A stretch of DNA of 64,000 nucleotides from Steinernema hermaphroditum (GCA_030435675.1 CM059622.1:12214001-12278000); one strand, 5' to 3'; positions 44,831 through 58,100 are shown, counted from the first letter of the stretch. The notes: generated by a model from the sequence alone, not told the origin. Made by a program: numbers and translations.

Positions 44831-46873
44831 ATGGCTGACGTCGATGAAGTGGAGCAACCCGTAGAAGAACATCCGCAAGGCGAAGCGCTGATCCCGATTG
44901 CCGTCTTAATCGATGAATTGCGAAACGCGGAGCTGTCGGTTCGTGTAAATGCCGTGCGCAAGTTGCCCACCATCGCGTTGGCACTGGGCGCGGAAAGGAC
45001 CCGAGAAGAACTGATGCCGTTCATCGCGGACACGATCTACGACGAAGACCAAGTGACGCATGAACTCTCCAAACAGCTGCGCGATTTCGTGAAGTTCGTT
45101 GGAGGGCCCGAGTACGCCCATCACATTTTGCCGGCTCTAGAGAACTTTGCGAATGTCGAAGAAGTTCTCGTGCGCGAAGAAGCAGTGCAGTCGATCAAGG
45201 AGGTTGTGAAGGATATGCCGAGCGATAGATTTGAAGAATGCTTCACTCCACTCCTCACAAGACTTGCCAAAGGTACAGTCGTAGTTCAAGTGACGGAACC
45301 AATGAATTGCTTTCAGCGGATTGGTTCACTTCGCGTACCTCGGCGTGTGGATTGTTCGCAATGGGTTATGAGCGCGTCGGTGAGGCGCACCAGCAGGAGA
45401 TTGAAGAGTGAGTGGAGATGCGCTGTAGCTCATTGATAGCGCGTTCGTTGCAGTTTGTTCAAATGTCTTTGTGATGACGACACGCCTATGGTCCGCCGTG
45501 CGGCAGGAAAGGCGCTCCACGAACTGATTCCCGTGTTCAACAAGAACCTGGTGCAGGAGAGCCTGCTGCCGATTTTCAACAAGATGATTGCGGACGAGCA
45601 GGATTCTGTCAGAATCCTTACGGTGGATGCAGCAATCGCGTTTGCGAAGCATTTTACCAGCATGGGAGAGAGCCTCGAACCAGTGCAAAGGCAGTTACTC
45701 TCTTTCTTCGAAGACGACAGCTGGAGAGTGCGATACACAGTCGCTCAGAAGATCATCGACCTGCAGGACGCAGTGGGCAAAGACTTCGCTTATATGGAAG
45801 TGTTCCCCCTCTACGAGAAGCTGCTCGAGAATGTTGAGCTTGAGGTGCGTGCTCGTGCATTCGAGCACGTTGGCCGTTTCTGTGGAGGACTCGCGGAGAA
45901 TGTCCGAGAAGACATCATCATCGAACGCATTGTGCCGAAGATAAGACATGAGCTGGAAGTGGTCGTTAACAACGAGCACGTCAAGACAGCAATCTCGACG
46001 TCGGTCATGGACTTAGTTCCGCTAATCTGCCGCGATCTCATCATCGAGCATCTCCTACCTATCCTCTCAGTCCTGCTTATGGCGGAACCTGCCACTGTTC
46101 GACTGAACGTTCTTTCATCGTTTGGAAAGGTACAAAATTCACGATGAACGTTTACGTATATGCTTCGTTTTCAGGTCAGCGCCGCAATCGGTATCGAGGA
46201 GGCCAGCAAGTCACTTTTGCCTGCAGTTCTCGCTTTGTCAGATGACGGAAAATGGAGAGTTCGCCTAGCCCTTGTAGAGGCTATGCCCTCGTTGACGGAG
46301 CTCATTGAGGAGGATTACTTTAACGAATCCCTTCTGGAGATCTGTTTGGAATGGTTGAAAGATCAAGGCAAGGATCTCCATGTGTATAAGCGCTAATGAT
46401 CTCTTTCTAGCGTGTGCTGTCCGCCACGCGACGTCAACATTCTTCCAGCTCGCAGTCCAGCAGTATGGAAGCCAGTGGTTCACAGAAAAGGTCTTGCCAA
46501 ACATCAGCGAATTGGCGAAATCTAACGCGCGATTCCAAGTGCGTCTTACGGGCATTGGGTGCCTCCGTGACGTTAGCGCATCCTTGGATAAGAACTGCAT
46601 CGTTGAACATGTTCTTCCGATTCTCGACGAATTGAGCGGAGATGCTGTTCCCAACATGCGGTTCAATGTCGCAAAGTCTCTTCAAATCATTGGGAAAATC
46701 GTCGACAACGAGTAAGATTGCGTGACCCAAGGATGGGTGATTCACGAGCTGCATTTAGGGCCAAGAAAGATGTTATTGTACCGATTGTCAAGCGACTCTG
46801 TGATGACGTAGACTTTGATGTCCGATACTATGCTGGAAAGGCTCTCGAAGATCTGGAGCTCGAAGCTGAGTAA
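44831..46873 (+). CDS. paa-1-like: PP2A scaffold subunit A (PR65), HEAT-repeat protein
   Basis: Six exons: 44831-45272, 45317-45407, 45454-46129, 46175-46367, 46411-46711 and 46759-46873, giving 605 residues, close to the usual 590. Intron 4 uses a GC donor (CAAG|gcaagg). The protein is built of HEAT repeats; diagnostic stretches are PIAVLIDELRNAELSVRVNA, DTIYDEDQV, DWFTSRTSACGLF and DDTPMVRRAAGKAL. The subunit holds the catalytic C and regulatory B subunits of protein phosphatase 2A in cytosol and nucleus (family knowledge). Conservation is high in the first four repeats and clearly lower after repeat 6, and the N-terminus carries an extra acidic extension. It may be a fast-evolving paralogue of the canonical gene. 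It is transcribed in the same direction as both P450 genes. Confidence 0.9.
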
Positions 46874-47373
46874 CTGCAAGGATCGTTCTGCAATTAGGGA
46901 TTTGTTTGTTTTCTGTTCAGTTTTCTGTATTCGTTCCTTTGACAGTAAATGTAACTTTATGATAGTTCCTAGACGTCAGGATATGGTGTGGAGTTCTGGC
47001 GGAAGATGTAGCTGTCTTACCGCAACGCTACATGATCTCCCAAAGAAAACATTTTAGACAGAAGTCTAGAGAAGTCGTTTCCGAGAGCATGTCAATGTGA
47101 GACAGGTTGAAAATCGAAAAACCGGTCAGTCTCATGGTTTTGCTTTCTAGACGTCTATGTCCATCGGCTGCTTCTTCGCCCATCAACCTTACCTGGCTTT
47201 ACGTCCTAATTGGCGCTCATATTCCATTTGAATTTATAGGCAGAAGACCAAAAGTTACTGTTTTTTTTACAGACAAATCCTTTGAGTTGTGTTTTCGAAA
47301 ACAGTAAACATTTCTTTTTGTAAACATAGACGAAGGTCGCTCTTATCAGTGTGTTGTTGCCCTCATTCAGACG
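46874..47373. other. intergenic between PP2A-A and CYP-B
   Basis: A 500-nt gap with no gene. It must hold the PP2A-A 3' end and the CYP-B promoter; no clear AATAAA was found. Confidence 0.4.
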
Positions 47374-49135
47374 ATGCCGACCGCCGCTTGGATTCTCATA
47401 TTTCTCATCGCCTACTTCATTTTCGCCCACATCAAGCGAATAAAATCTCTTCCGCCCGGACCCTTTGCATGGCCCATTGTTGGAAACTACGTGCAGATCG
47501 GATTGGCTCACCTAAAAGGAGCATCTCTGGTCGAATGGTACGAGCAGTGCAAACGAAAGTATGGTCCCGTTTTCACCGTTTGGGTCGGACCGATGCCCGT
47601 GGTGATGGTAACTGACTACGACAACATTCAAGAGGTTTATGTGAACAACGCCGACGCGACTGCGCAGACAGGAAGACAAAAGGCGTTTGTCATCACTGGC
47701 TACAGAGGTGCGCCACCCGCTTTCTGCCGAATTCTACAAAAGGCACATCTAGGGCATATGGGGCTAGTGTGGACAGATGGTCCCGCCTGGCAAGAACAGC
47801 GTCGATTCTCTCTGCGAGTACTCAAGGATTTCGGCTTTGGACGCAACCTCATGCAGCAACGTATTCTTGAGGAAATCTCGTGCGTTTTCGATAAAATCGA
47901 CGCCGATATCGCCGCGTCGCCAAAAGGAAAGCTGGTCATGGACCCTGGACCGTTCCTTGCTCTCTTAATCGGTTCGGTCATAAACAAGATTTTGGTCGGT
48001 TATCGTTACGACGAGTCGAACGAAGACGAACTAAAGAAGCTGAAGGGCGGATTGGACAAACAGCTGGACGCGTTCACGCCCGCCGACATGGTTGTCTTCA
48101 ACAGGTTCACTTACAGACTCCCCTTGTTCAAGCAGAGATACGACACAGTGGCTGCGCCGCAAATGCAGGTTCTAGAGCATTTCGTCGAACTCATTGAAAA
48201 GAGGTACTATAAGGGAGGTGATCATGCGATAGTTGGAAGGGTTGCAGGCGAAAAGCGATCCAGAACAACACTCATTTAGTCGATCCGACGGAGCCATGCG
48301 ACTACATGGACGCTTATCTCTGTGAAATCGAACGAAGAGAGAAGGCTGGAGAAGAAATGGGATTCTTCAGTGACAAATATTTAGCGGCTAATTTGCTCGA
48401 CCTCTACGTGGCCGGAATGGAAACGACCATCTTGGTTCTTCGATGGGGTTTTGCCTTTCTGTTGAACAAACCCGAAGTTCAAGAGAAGCTCCGAAAGGAG
48501 GTGCTCAAAGTCACGTATGGAAACCGTTTTGTCGAGCTCAGTGACAAGCCTAATATGCCGTATGCGAGCGCGGTGGTTACGGTAAATAATCAAGATATCT
48601 CTTTTTGAGAGCTCCGAGTTTCAGGAAACCCTGCGTTGCGCCAACATCATGAACTTCAATCTCCTTCACGAAACGACGAACGAATCGAATGTCGGCGGCT
48701 ACATCATTCCTCGAGGTACAGTAACAACTCCACAATTGAGTGTGGCTCTGAGAGACGCCGACGTTTTTGACAATCCACTTGAAGTATGTCCAATTTCTTG
48801 GAATCACGAACTTCAACGCATATTTAGTTCAACCCCGAGCGTTTTCTCAGCCGAGACGGGAAGGAAACGGAAAAGAAGGTCATTCCATTTGGGTTGGGAA
48901 AGCGAGCATGTCTCGGAGAAAGCCTAGCTAGGGCTGAGATTTTCCTGGTACCGAAGCAATCATTTCTTTTTTATTCAAACCGTCTGCACTTTAGTTCTTA
49001 ACCAATTTCGTCCAAGGGTTCAAGTTCTCACCGAACGACGAGGGTCCGCCACCGGACACGGAACCTATCTCGAAGATCACTAGCATGCACCGCCCGAAAC
49101 CTTTCTTGATGACCGTGCAAAAGCTCAAAACTTGA
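47374..49135 (+). CDS. cytochrome P450, CYP2 clan, copy B
   Basis: Six exons: 47374-47707, 47753-48203, 48248-48581, 48625-48783, 48828-48947 and 48995-49135, giving 512 residues. The 45-nt first intron is in frame and open, so it is easily missed; splicing gives [17 protein letters not shown] as in copy A. Exon 3 (334 nt) equals exons 3+4 of copy A (123+211), so one intron differs. Landmarks are [14 protein letters not shown], the I-helix AGMETT (Met for Thr in AGTET), K-helix ETLR, and haem loop [17 protein letters not shown] lies at 49206-49211. Very close to copy A over most of its length; same inferred mono-oxygenase role. Confidence 0.9.
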
Positions 49136-49365
49136 ATGCTTTCGCATAAGAAGAGTATATTTTTGCGCTATATATAGTGAAGTCCCGGATAGTTATTTGG
49201 AATGTAATAAAACATGTAACCATTTAAGACAAGTCCAGCGGCTACGAAACCTAGTTCATTAAATCATCACTTTGAGTGAAACCAGAATAACTGTAGCTCG
49301 TGGAAAGTTACATAAATACGTATTTATTCGCATATATATACACGGAACGTTTCTCAACTATGGAA

Positions 49366-50820
49366 TCACAGCACCACCACAGCGACCGAAGTCGTCGGCT
49401 TGCCGTGATCTTGTACAAAGCCGGTTGATTGCGCACGGGACGTTTGCATGGAAGAGACCTTCATGAAAAGTGTTTTCTTGAACATTCTCTTGATTCTTTT
49501 CCTTATTTTACTGAAAAACATAATGCAATAGAGTGTGCGTAGGCCGCAGTGAGGTACCCATTAACGACGATGCAAAGGAAGCAATTCAAAGCCGAGTTCC
49601 AAATCCACAACATGTTCATGACGTAGTTCTGAATATTTCCAGGTTCTATGAAGTTCTAAAGATAACAGGTTCCATTATTTTTACGACGTGGGGTTACATA
49701 CATCGATTTCGTGCCACAGGAATATTTGAAGCGTACAGTAGACCATGATGACAACGGCTTGAATAAGAATCTTTCGATTAGCCTTGAAACTGGATGATGC
49801 ACCCATTTCAGTTCTCTAAAACGATTCATGCTATGGTGCTTTATGGAAACGATCTATCCGGTTTGGGTATTGCTACTGAACTTTGATGCTGAAATGTAAC
49901 GCTCTTTGCAGCAGTGTCCTTCTAGTCGTTCTTCCCAGGTACTTACAATGATCAGACCACGGAGGCCAGGAAAATGTGTGAAACGCAATATGCCCGACTA
50001 ACGAATCTTGTGCATAGTTCAAAACGTTTCTGTCGCAAGAGATTTCCGTATTAATTTTGTGCTTGTGTTGTCCTACGTCCTTTTGAATGGGACACTTACC
50101 ACTCGCCACAGTTTAATGGTAATAGCTATGTACAAGCAGAAGGCGAAGAATATCCCAACCAACTGGTACACCAAAACAATGTTCGCTCTGGCATCAGTCC
50201 ATGGGTACGTTGAGTCATAGCTCCACTTATAAGAGGTAACATCATAATAGGTATACACTCGATTTGACATTTGAATAGAAGCAAAAAAGGTGTAGAATGC
50301 AACGACGAATGCAAGCCAGATCTGCAATAAAAAAGTCATCATCTAGCAAGTTCGTGTGAAGGTCGTACCCTATTTGCAAACGGCGAGAAAATTTGCTTTT
50401 CCCATCGGGGCAGGCAGAACAGGACGAATCTGTTAAACGAGAGAAGAATCGTGACCAGAACAAAGCTCAGCGAACTGGGACTTATCACCGCGGCGAGAAT
50501 CTAAAAGGGACATTGTTCCAGTGATTGTCAGAAACGGATCACATTTTGAACAAGGACGCTAGCGTGGTACTGTAACACGGTGAAGATGCCACTTATAAAG
50601 TGCATTGAAGACTGAGCAACGTCGAAGACTCCCATTAACAACATAATCTTGTATGATGTGTGCATCCGGAATTCTGAATTTGCGGCGATTGTCTAAAAGA
50701 GCCTATTTTTTGAATTCGATTTGAGAGCCTCACCGTAAGAACAACACCATTCAGTGCTAGCGTTGTGAAGCTGGATACGATGATTCCCGCGCCCAACCAG
50801 ATATTCTCAATAGAGGCCAT
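49366..50820 (-). CDS. srt-like serpentine receptor B (7TM)
   Basis: Seven exons: 50820-50734, 50692-50543, 50500-50369, 50321-50100, 49815-49702, 49655-49558 and 49510-49366, giving 315 residues. It is a paralogue of receptor A with the same intron positions. It begins MASIENIWLGAGIIVSS, has TSYKIMLLMGVFDVAQSSMH, VTILLSFNRFVLFC, QAVVIMVYCTLQIFLWH and WIWNSALNCFLCIVVNG spliced to KIRKRIKRMF. The usual Asn-Arg at the TM7 end is Asn-Gly. The Ser/Thr-rich tail is longer than in A. Intron 4 is about 285 nt, the others mostly near 45. It converges on CYP-B. Confidence 0.85.
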
Positions 50821-53800
50821 CGCACAGGTGGAAAGGTGCTGCCGATTGAACAGCGCTTTTCAACTGGGTACGAATCGTATAATTTCTTCGACCGTGGGAA
50901 TATTCCTTGAGTTTGACAATGCCGGTCGCACTCAACGGCTCTCAGGTTCCGTATCGGTGCGCTACACGCCCTAGTCATGTTAAGTATCACCCTCGCGTGA
51001 AAATTATAAAGGAAACGATGATGCTTTTTTGAAAATTGTCCTTTACGTCCCGACTATTTCAACAGGTCAGATGCACTTTTTAAAAATTACGACGTTCTTT
51101 TCTTAACTGTCACAATTATACAGCCTTGCAATGTATTGTGTTTGAAAAATTGCAGAAAATGGTCATGTATACATGCTACGTTTTACAGTATGAATGGTTT
51201 CCAAGGTTTCCAACATTGAGGACGTGCAGGTGCCTGCCAAAGATGAGGTTCCTCGTAGGCAATTCCGTGTTTAGTTGCTGTCCTTAACAGTTGGCCGACC
51301 ATTCATAAACAATGGTCGTTGATCCTTGGTGAATGGAAGTTCATCGACCTCACAAAGATCTGAGATAGGACGAAATTACACGAAAAAAAGTAAGAACGAT
51401 ATTTTACAACAGACAACCGTGAGAATATCAGAATTGACTTTGACGCCGACTTATGTGATCGTTGACATCGTAGACGAGAATATATCCTTTCACACTCTCA
51501 CCTTTTAACCTCGGGAACATTGCGAAGACGTCAGGTCGTCATTTAACTTAGAGATCGTCAGCCTCTTGAGTATTACGTCATTAAAAGACGATCATAATGT
51601 TGGTCACTTTGTAACACATGGTTAAAGATGTAAGGTATACGGACAGTTTATTACACTGATAGCACATCGCATGAATCCAGGTACATGTTCTAGGGACAAT
51701 GCAGCTTTTCTGTTAGTACTTCCATCACATCAGAATTCACTGGTATTTACATTTTTGCAATAAGTACAATAAGTAAATAAATACAATTACAATAAGCACG
51801 GTAAGCGGGGTCGGTTTCCGTTATCGGAGTTGCTGAGGCGCGGACTTCGGAGTTGTAGCGAATCTTTCGCTGATGGTTCGTATTTCACCCGCTGTGCTGA
51901 AACCTCGCGCCTTCATTGGAATCAGCTCTTCGACTGCACCACTTAGGAAAGCCGCAGCTTTACAACATTATGAGTGAAGGCCGCTACATTTTTGATCTGC
52001 CAGCTGATGCCAGGTTCTGGCTCCGTTTGCTGTACTCCACAACCGCACCCGGACTGGATTCAGCCTCTCCGTCATTTCAACGCCCGCGCACACTGAACGT
52101 CTTCAGTCAGATCGCTCTACTCGTTTTCAGTAGAAGATGAAAGAAGATCAACGTCAACGGTGTAACTCTTGCTGTTTGTGCAGATATGAGACTGGTACGA
52201 AAGCCTTTGATACGAAAGTGAACTAAACTCATTGAAGAAGATGAACTTGCTGCGAATTGTGTCTAGCATGACGCCTTAATGAACGATGCTTCGATTTAAA
52301 GCTACAGACCAAGAATTCACCAATTCCAACCAACCAACAAAGCAGCCATCTTCGTCCAGCACTTGTTAAAATATCAGCTAGCTCATATTTTCAATCAGAA
52401 TGTGACTTAGTTTTTTTGTCCGGGCGGAATAACCTCCTTAATTCATCAGCAATTCTGATAAGGCAGGCTCATTGGCCTTCACGTCATGCGTTCCGATGAA
52501 AGGTGGGCAGGTGAATTGCCGATTCCATAGCCAAACGCACGTTTGCTGTGCAAGCGGATGCTGATAGAAAATTCTATTTGCGGTCTTTTATTTTTCATTA
52601 TCGAACGCTAATCTCATCGCCGCGTGTGGGAATGGAAGTGGAAACGGCGGAGCTTCCCCGAGGGACGCGGCTGGCACGAAAACGTGGCGGGAACCAAGGG
52701 TGAATAAACAATTTGGTCATTGTATTTGTTATGAGTGGCGCGGAACTCGCCCCACGGTAAATATGTATATGGAAAATTATCGGTTTTTTATTATGTGTTT
52801 GCGTTATGACTGAAATGTAACTGGTAAATTTGGACAATGACCCGACGTGAGCCGACTGGATGATTTGCAGATTAGCGGTAATCCAATCTGTTGCGTCAGA
52901 GGGTTTAGTGCGATGTTAATGAAGTTTCAAATGTGTTTTGGCTCCTGTCGGAAGGTTCAAGAAAAACTAGTCCTAGCAAAGTTTTGCAAGCATTTTGCAT
53001 ACGTAACTGATTTTCGAACCTTTATGCAAACGGTGCAACGTTGTTTACAAATATCTTTAATTGTTAGCAGCTGTAAGTAAAATTGCTATGCGGCAGCGAA
53101 GGATCAATGTTCATTTTTGACGTCTGCGCTAATTCGAATTCGCAGTTCCAACAATCTGGTTAGCACCTGGACGTTCATTTCACCGAAAACACTTTTTTAG
53201 GAAGTATGCTGCTTTATTCCGTTGTTTACTCCGATTTTACACGCGTCCAGGTTCTTGGCATTTGAGCATGAAGAGCTGTCAACTTCTAAGGTAGACCAAA
53301 CGTTCTACAAAATGCAGACTGATGACTTTGCCAATTCTAGGCCCTTCTTGGTTATTTTTGGCAAAACTAGATGCTATTCTGTTTAGACTATCCGGAGTGG
53401 GTAACAATCATTATGATCACCGGAATTGTTTTGCCTCCCATAGGCATCAGCTAGCAGTTGAACCCTCACCCGTAGAATCTAATCGCATTGAGGTGGAGAT
53501 CAAGGAGGACGGTTGAAAGGGTTTTCTGCCTTTTAGGTATGCCCAGATGCCTGCTATTCAGTTATATAGAGGCCTAGACTATCTTCCGGAAAAACAAAAA
53601 TGATTATTAGTAAAAAATGATTATAACCAAAAATTTATCTATGCCAAGCCTGCTCTCAGTCCGTACATGTCTCTGCACTAATGGGATTGGCGCTCAGTTT
53701 TCACTGCGTCAAGCTTGAAGTTTCCCATCATATGTTTTACAAAGTGGCACCTTATGACCACCGATCAAACATGTAGGATTTCTTCTTGGTCAGTTCGCCT

Positions 53801-54812
53801 ATTCAGTTGACTTCAGCTCATTAGTCAGAGCAAGCATTGACGCACTGGAACACCACATTGCTCATGACACATTCTTTAGAAGGTTGAACTGAGGTGGACA
53901 GGGATCACTGTGAACGGAAAAATGATGAACTGCGCCAAGTCTACAATAAAAGTATTACGTAGTTTTTTAACTGAAGCGTTGTTCTAAACGAATCTCATCA
54001 TGTAAACTTATGCGTTCGTCAAACCTTTGATTTTTAATGCAAAACCGTAAACCTTAAAGATGACCTTAAATGGATGGTAACCCGAACGGAAAAACTCCGT
54101 CCAAGTGTATTTTTCTCTACTGCTCATTTGCCTCTTTCTTGAAAGACTAACTTTTGCTACGAGGGATTTCAGCGGCGAGAAATGCTTTCGTTCCGTCCGT
54201 TTTTCACCATGATAATTAGGCTAAGAGAAATGATACTTTTTTCCCGGATCTTTTCTTTTTTTTGTGTCACGGTTTACTTCAACATCAAGTATGCTTGTTT
54301 GCGTAGGCCTCATAGGATTCTGGAAAAGCAATATGGTTGAATAAGCAGGCTGGGGAGTTATTTTGCTGAATATTTTGTGCCTGGTTGACATTTACTCTGA
54401 GAGTGAATAACTTCCGTCATGGCTAGACCGGAAGTAACTTCGAATATTTCCGTATCTTGTGTAACTTTGTGTCTCGAAGTCACGACATGCTTGCACGCTA
54501 ATGTCCTTTCTCACGCACACCATGATCAAAAAATCAAGCAGATAAAAAGTTGCCTAAAAAGTGTGATTGTACACGAATTGTTGTTCGCGAAACTTGAACC
54601 ACAATGAGCTCTTCCATTTTTTTCAATTCACTTCTCGGCACTGTGTCATTTTCCCACAACCGTTAATCATGTTTACAACGATAAACGCTTTTCCCTCGCC
54701 CGCTCCATTCACTTCCTTATTATGTGTCTTCTGCTCGCCGGCCATTTCCCTAAGCGAATCTCGTTTGCCGCACCCATTGCCTCAAATTAGGTTGACTGCG
54801 TTGAGTTTTTAG
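50821..54812. other. gene-poor region
   Basis: Short open frames only. The part 51820-52100 has acttcggagttgtagcg and ggactggattcagcc, which resemble R2 blocks, so a degraded copy may lie there. No conserved coding exon, RNA or further mobile element was recognised. Confidence 0.4.
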
Positions 54813-55169
54813 GTTCCGACTTTTCTTATCGCCGTGACGTCGCAGCTGTGCCCTTCATTCCGCGTCGCAATTGTCAGCTTATCAGTCAGCCGCACATTAG
54901 CCCCTCTGCGTCCGTGGGCCGTCGGCCAGCGATCGGTCTCCGTCGCGATGGTTCGGAGCCCGCCGAGCTGTTTGTGTCGCCTTTGCTCTTTAACGACGAG
55001 TTCGCCGCCGCCTCGCCTTCCATTAGCTGCATTGTTGCTTAAATTCGCGCCGCGGGGGCGCGACCCTCGAGTTCCGAACGGATCGCCGATTGAGTTTACG
55101 CTGTTCGCGTCATTTCTGAGAAGATCTCTGACATCGGCCGTGTTTCGGACTGTTTTGATCATCAAAACA
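54813..55169 (+). other. GC-rich candidate exon with splice sites at both ends
   Basis: gagtttttag (to 54812) is a good acceptor and AACAA|gtgagt at 55169 a good donor, and the plus strand is open throughout. The minus strand is also open (55165-54809, 118 residues, starting MMIKTVRNTADVRDLLR), with plausible codon use. A CRE-like tgacgtcg lies at 54834. I cannot decide between a 5' UTR exon, a coding exon on plus, and a small gene on minus. No domain recognised. Confidence 0.4.
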
Positions 55170-58100
55170 AGTGAGTTTAATTATCGTTATGCAGTGTGAA
55201 TCGGCTTTCGCTGTCATACGTATGCGTAGTGAGGGGGAGCGAGATTATAGTGAGGAGATCTTTCACTCTTCGAAAATTGCTTATTCGAAAATAAACCGTA
55301 TAATGTAATTTTTAATGAAATCAAATTTGAAATTGAAACTTATGATTGACGGTCACTCTCGCCTCAGGGTGGTCCGTAGGTTAGTGTCATATCTATTACG
55401 TTATAATGCGGTGTCAGCTGTTCCGAATTTTTCATCTCGATCAACATTTTTTCTTCTTTGGACTTTTCACCCACCCGGTAGTCCGACCACCGCTAACAAC
55501 AAAATGTACGAAGCCGGGAATCCAATTGCGTGAGAAGTCAACCTGAAAGTCTCCGAGGATACCACCACCGGCGAAAACGCATCAGAAAGACCAGGAGTCC
55601 GTCTCTCTGAAGAAAATACGAGCTCCAAAGCCATCCCCGTGCTGCAATCGCTGCAATCAAAAAATGGGAATCTATACTACTCTGTAGACGCGTAAGACTC
55701 GTAAGATAGTCTTAAATAAAGACATAAGTCGTAAGGACTTCTCTCCTCTTATTTTCTTCAGCAGTTTTGCTTTTACTTTACATGTGATTAAAAATTTTTG
55801 TCATGGTTGCGAGGCTGACAAGGAAGCCGCTTGATCTAAAAATGATTACTGTAATTTTTGGGCCCTTACGTCTATTACTTCTGTTACTCGATGTCATGCA
55901 TGGCTCATAAAATAAAGTTATAAGTCTGAAACAGTATTGCTCTCAGTTTACATATGATACAAAGTTTTGCGGCGTTGATGGAGTTGACAATGAAACCTTT
56001 TGATTTGATAATGATTATTATAATTTTGTGCTCCCATATACAGTTTTTTTGTCCAAAAAATAGATGTGAGGTTGTAATGTTTCATCAATTCTGGCTACAA
56101 TCTCAAAAGATTACATTTGCGACGTTAATCGTCTCTAAATTACTGTTTATTCCACCTTCAGGATATCACTTAGCGACTATAATGACAAGTCTTCACAGAA
56201 TCTTGTCAGACCTTAGTTTAATTACTTACGAGAAGTTCTTTAATACTTATAAGTGACGCGTGAATCACCGCTGAGCAGAGCAGCTTAGAGCCCAGCCATT
56301 AGCAAGTCTGTTTTCTCACCATATGACATCACCATTACTCGAAGCTTGACTTCATTCGCCCCGCAAAACAAAAGGGCTAGTGAACTTGGCGAAACAGTTG
56401 AGCAGCCTTGAAGTGAATTTCAATTTTGTTTTGTCGAGATCGCGATGATCGCTTGATTTTTTGCCTGTTTTCGAAGTCGCTTCCTGAAAATGCAAAAAAA
56501 AACAACTGATAGATGACCGAGATTAAGAGCAAGCCTTCAATAAAAATCACAGCAGCTCGGAAATGAGACCAATGCCTGCAAACTTCTTAACACCTGGAGG
56601 TCTTTGAATTTTTGCCATTGCATTTGGAGTTTGAGTTTGCCTTGTTCAGGTTTACTGATCTTTTCAGCTCCATTAAATAAATCATTCATGTGTTTAGTTA
56701 TGGCCAGAGTGTTTCGGGTACTTTGCTATTTTCTGCCCCGAAAACTCGAACCCGACAACAATACTTTGTGGCATTGAGGATGTTGCATAAGATGTTGTAA
56801 ATTGTTGAGTAACTGACTAAGCCGACATAGAGATGACACCAGTGGGAGACGGCAATCACGCCACTAAGGAGAGTTTTTCTAAAGGATGCGTTTTTGCTGC
56901 GACCTAACCCTCCCTGAAATGACTACCGGATAGACATCAGCTATCGTTAAAAGGTATTGGCATAACGTTCCATATTATGACTGCTTATATATTTCTTTTT
57001 AATGTTTTTCTTTTTTTCGTTTTTGGAGACGGATGAGAACTGGCTACACAGTATCCGGCACTTTGAGAACGACGTTACAATTGCCACTTTGTCGGAAGCA
57101 GGCCCGCCGGTTTCAATTACTTTGTTTTCGTCAACTACCAACTGTTAATTGCTATTTTCCAGAGCGGTTGTCCACTTGATGTCTGTTTGGATATCGTTGA
57201 CCTTCTGGCGGATAACCAATCTTAATCGTAACTGCAGAGATTTATGTGAGCTTTGTTAAAATTTTTGTTTGTCGAAACATTTCAAAATAGATTGGTCATA
57301 TTTCCCTTGTGTTACTTTTTCTTTGAACGATTCAGACGGAACATGATGAAGTCATGGTGTGGTAAGCGGAGCGAACTCGACATCAAAGAACTATAAAGGA
57401 AGTGTGAAAACATTTGTTAAGAAGCCTCTAATTTAGATTCCTTTTGAGAAAGGACCCATGCTGTTATGTGCTCGCCCGACCCCCAACCGCCTTTTTCGTT
57501 TTACTTGGAACACTTTTCGAGAGGAAGGAAGCTTAGTAACGGATTTTAAGTCCGACATCGCAACGTGAATTTCTATAGTTTCCTTGGTAATATGGACACG
57601 CGTCTTGCAAACCTTTTCAGCGAGGCGCCACTATCGTAAATAAAATATGACAAGACAGGCGATTTTGAAACATTTGCACTTTAGATTTAAACGATTCGGT
57701 AATCTTTGCCTTTTCGACTATAATAGAACCAATGAAAACGGAATAGATCGCTGAAGACAGGTAGTCACCACAGCAGGCTGAAGGCGTTCTTTGCATAGTG
57801 TCGAGTTACGACTACCCGGTGGGACAAGCACAAGTCGCACCTTCGTCCTCATTCCTCTTCACACACTTTTTTCGTTAGTAACTATTGAGATCTGGTCCCT
57901 TGCTGTTAACTGCGTTGGCCCAGGGGAATATTTACCTATGAATCATGGTCCTATGTGGACACGTTAAATTGATTGTGGGTGTGCGTATTTTCTACTGATT
58001 TAATTCACATCAGCTGAAAATAACACCCACCCACCTAGCGGCGGAAGCTTTGCGCACAATTCTCATAAATTTTTATGCGATATGCGGGAAAACATTGATG

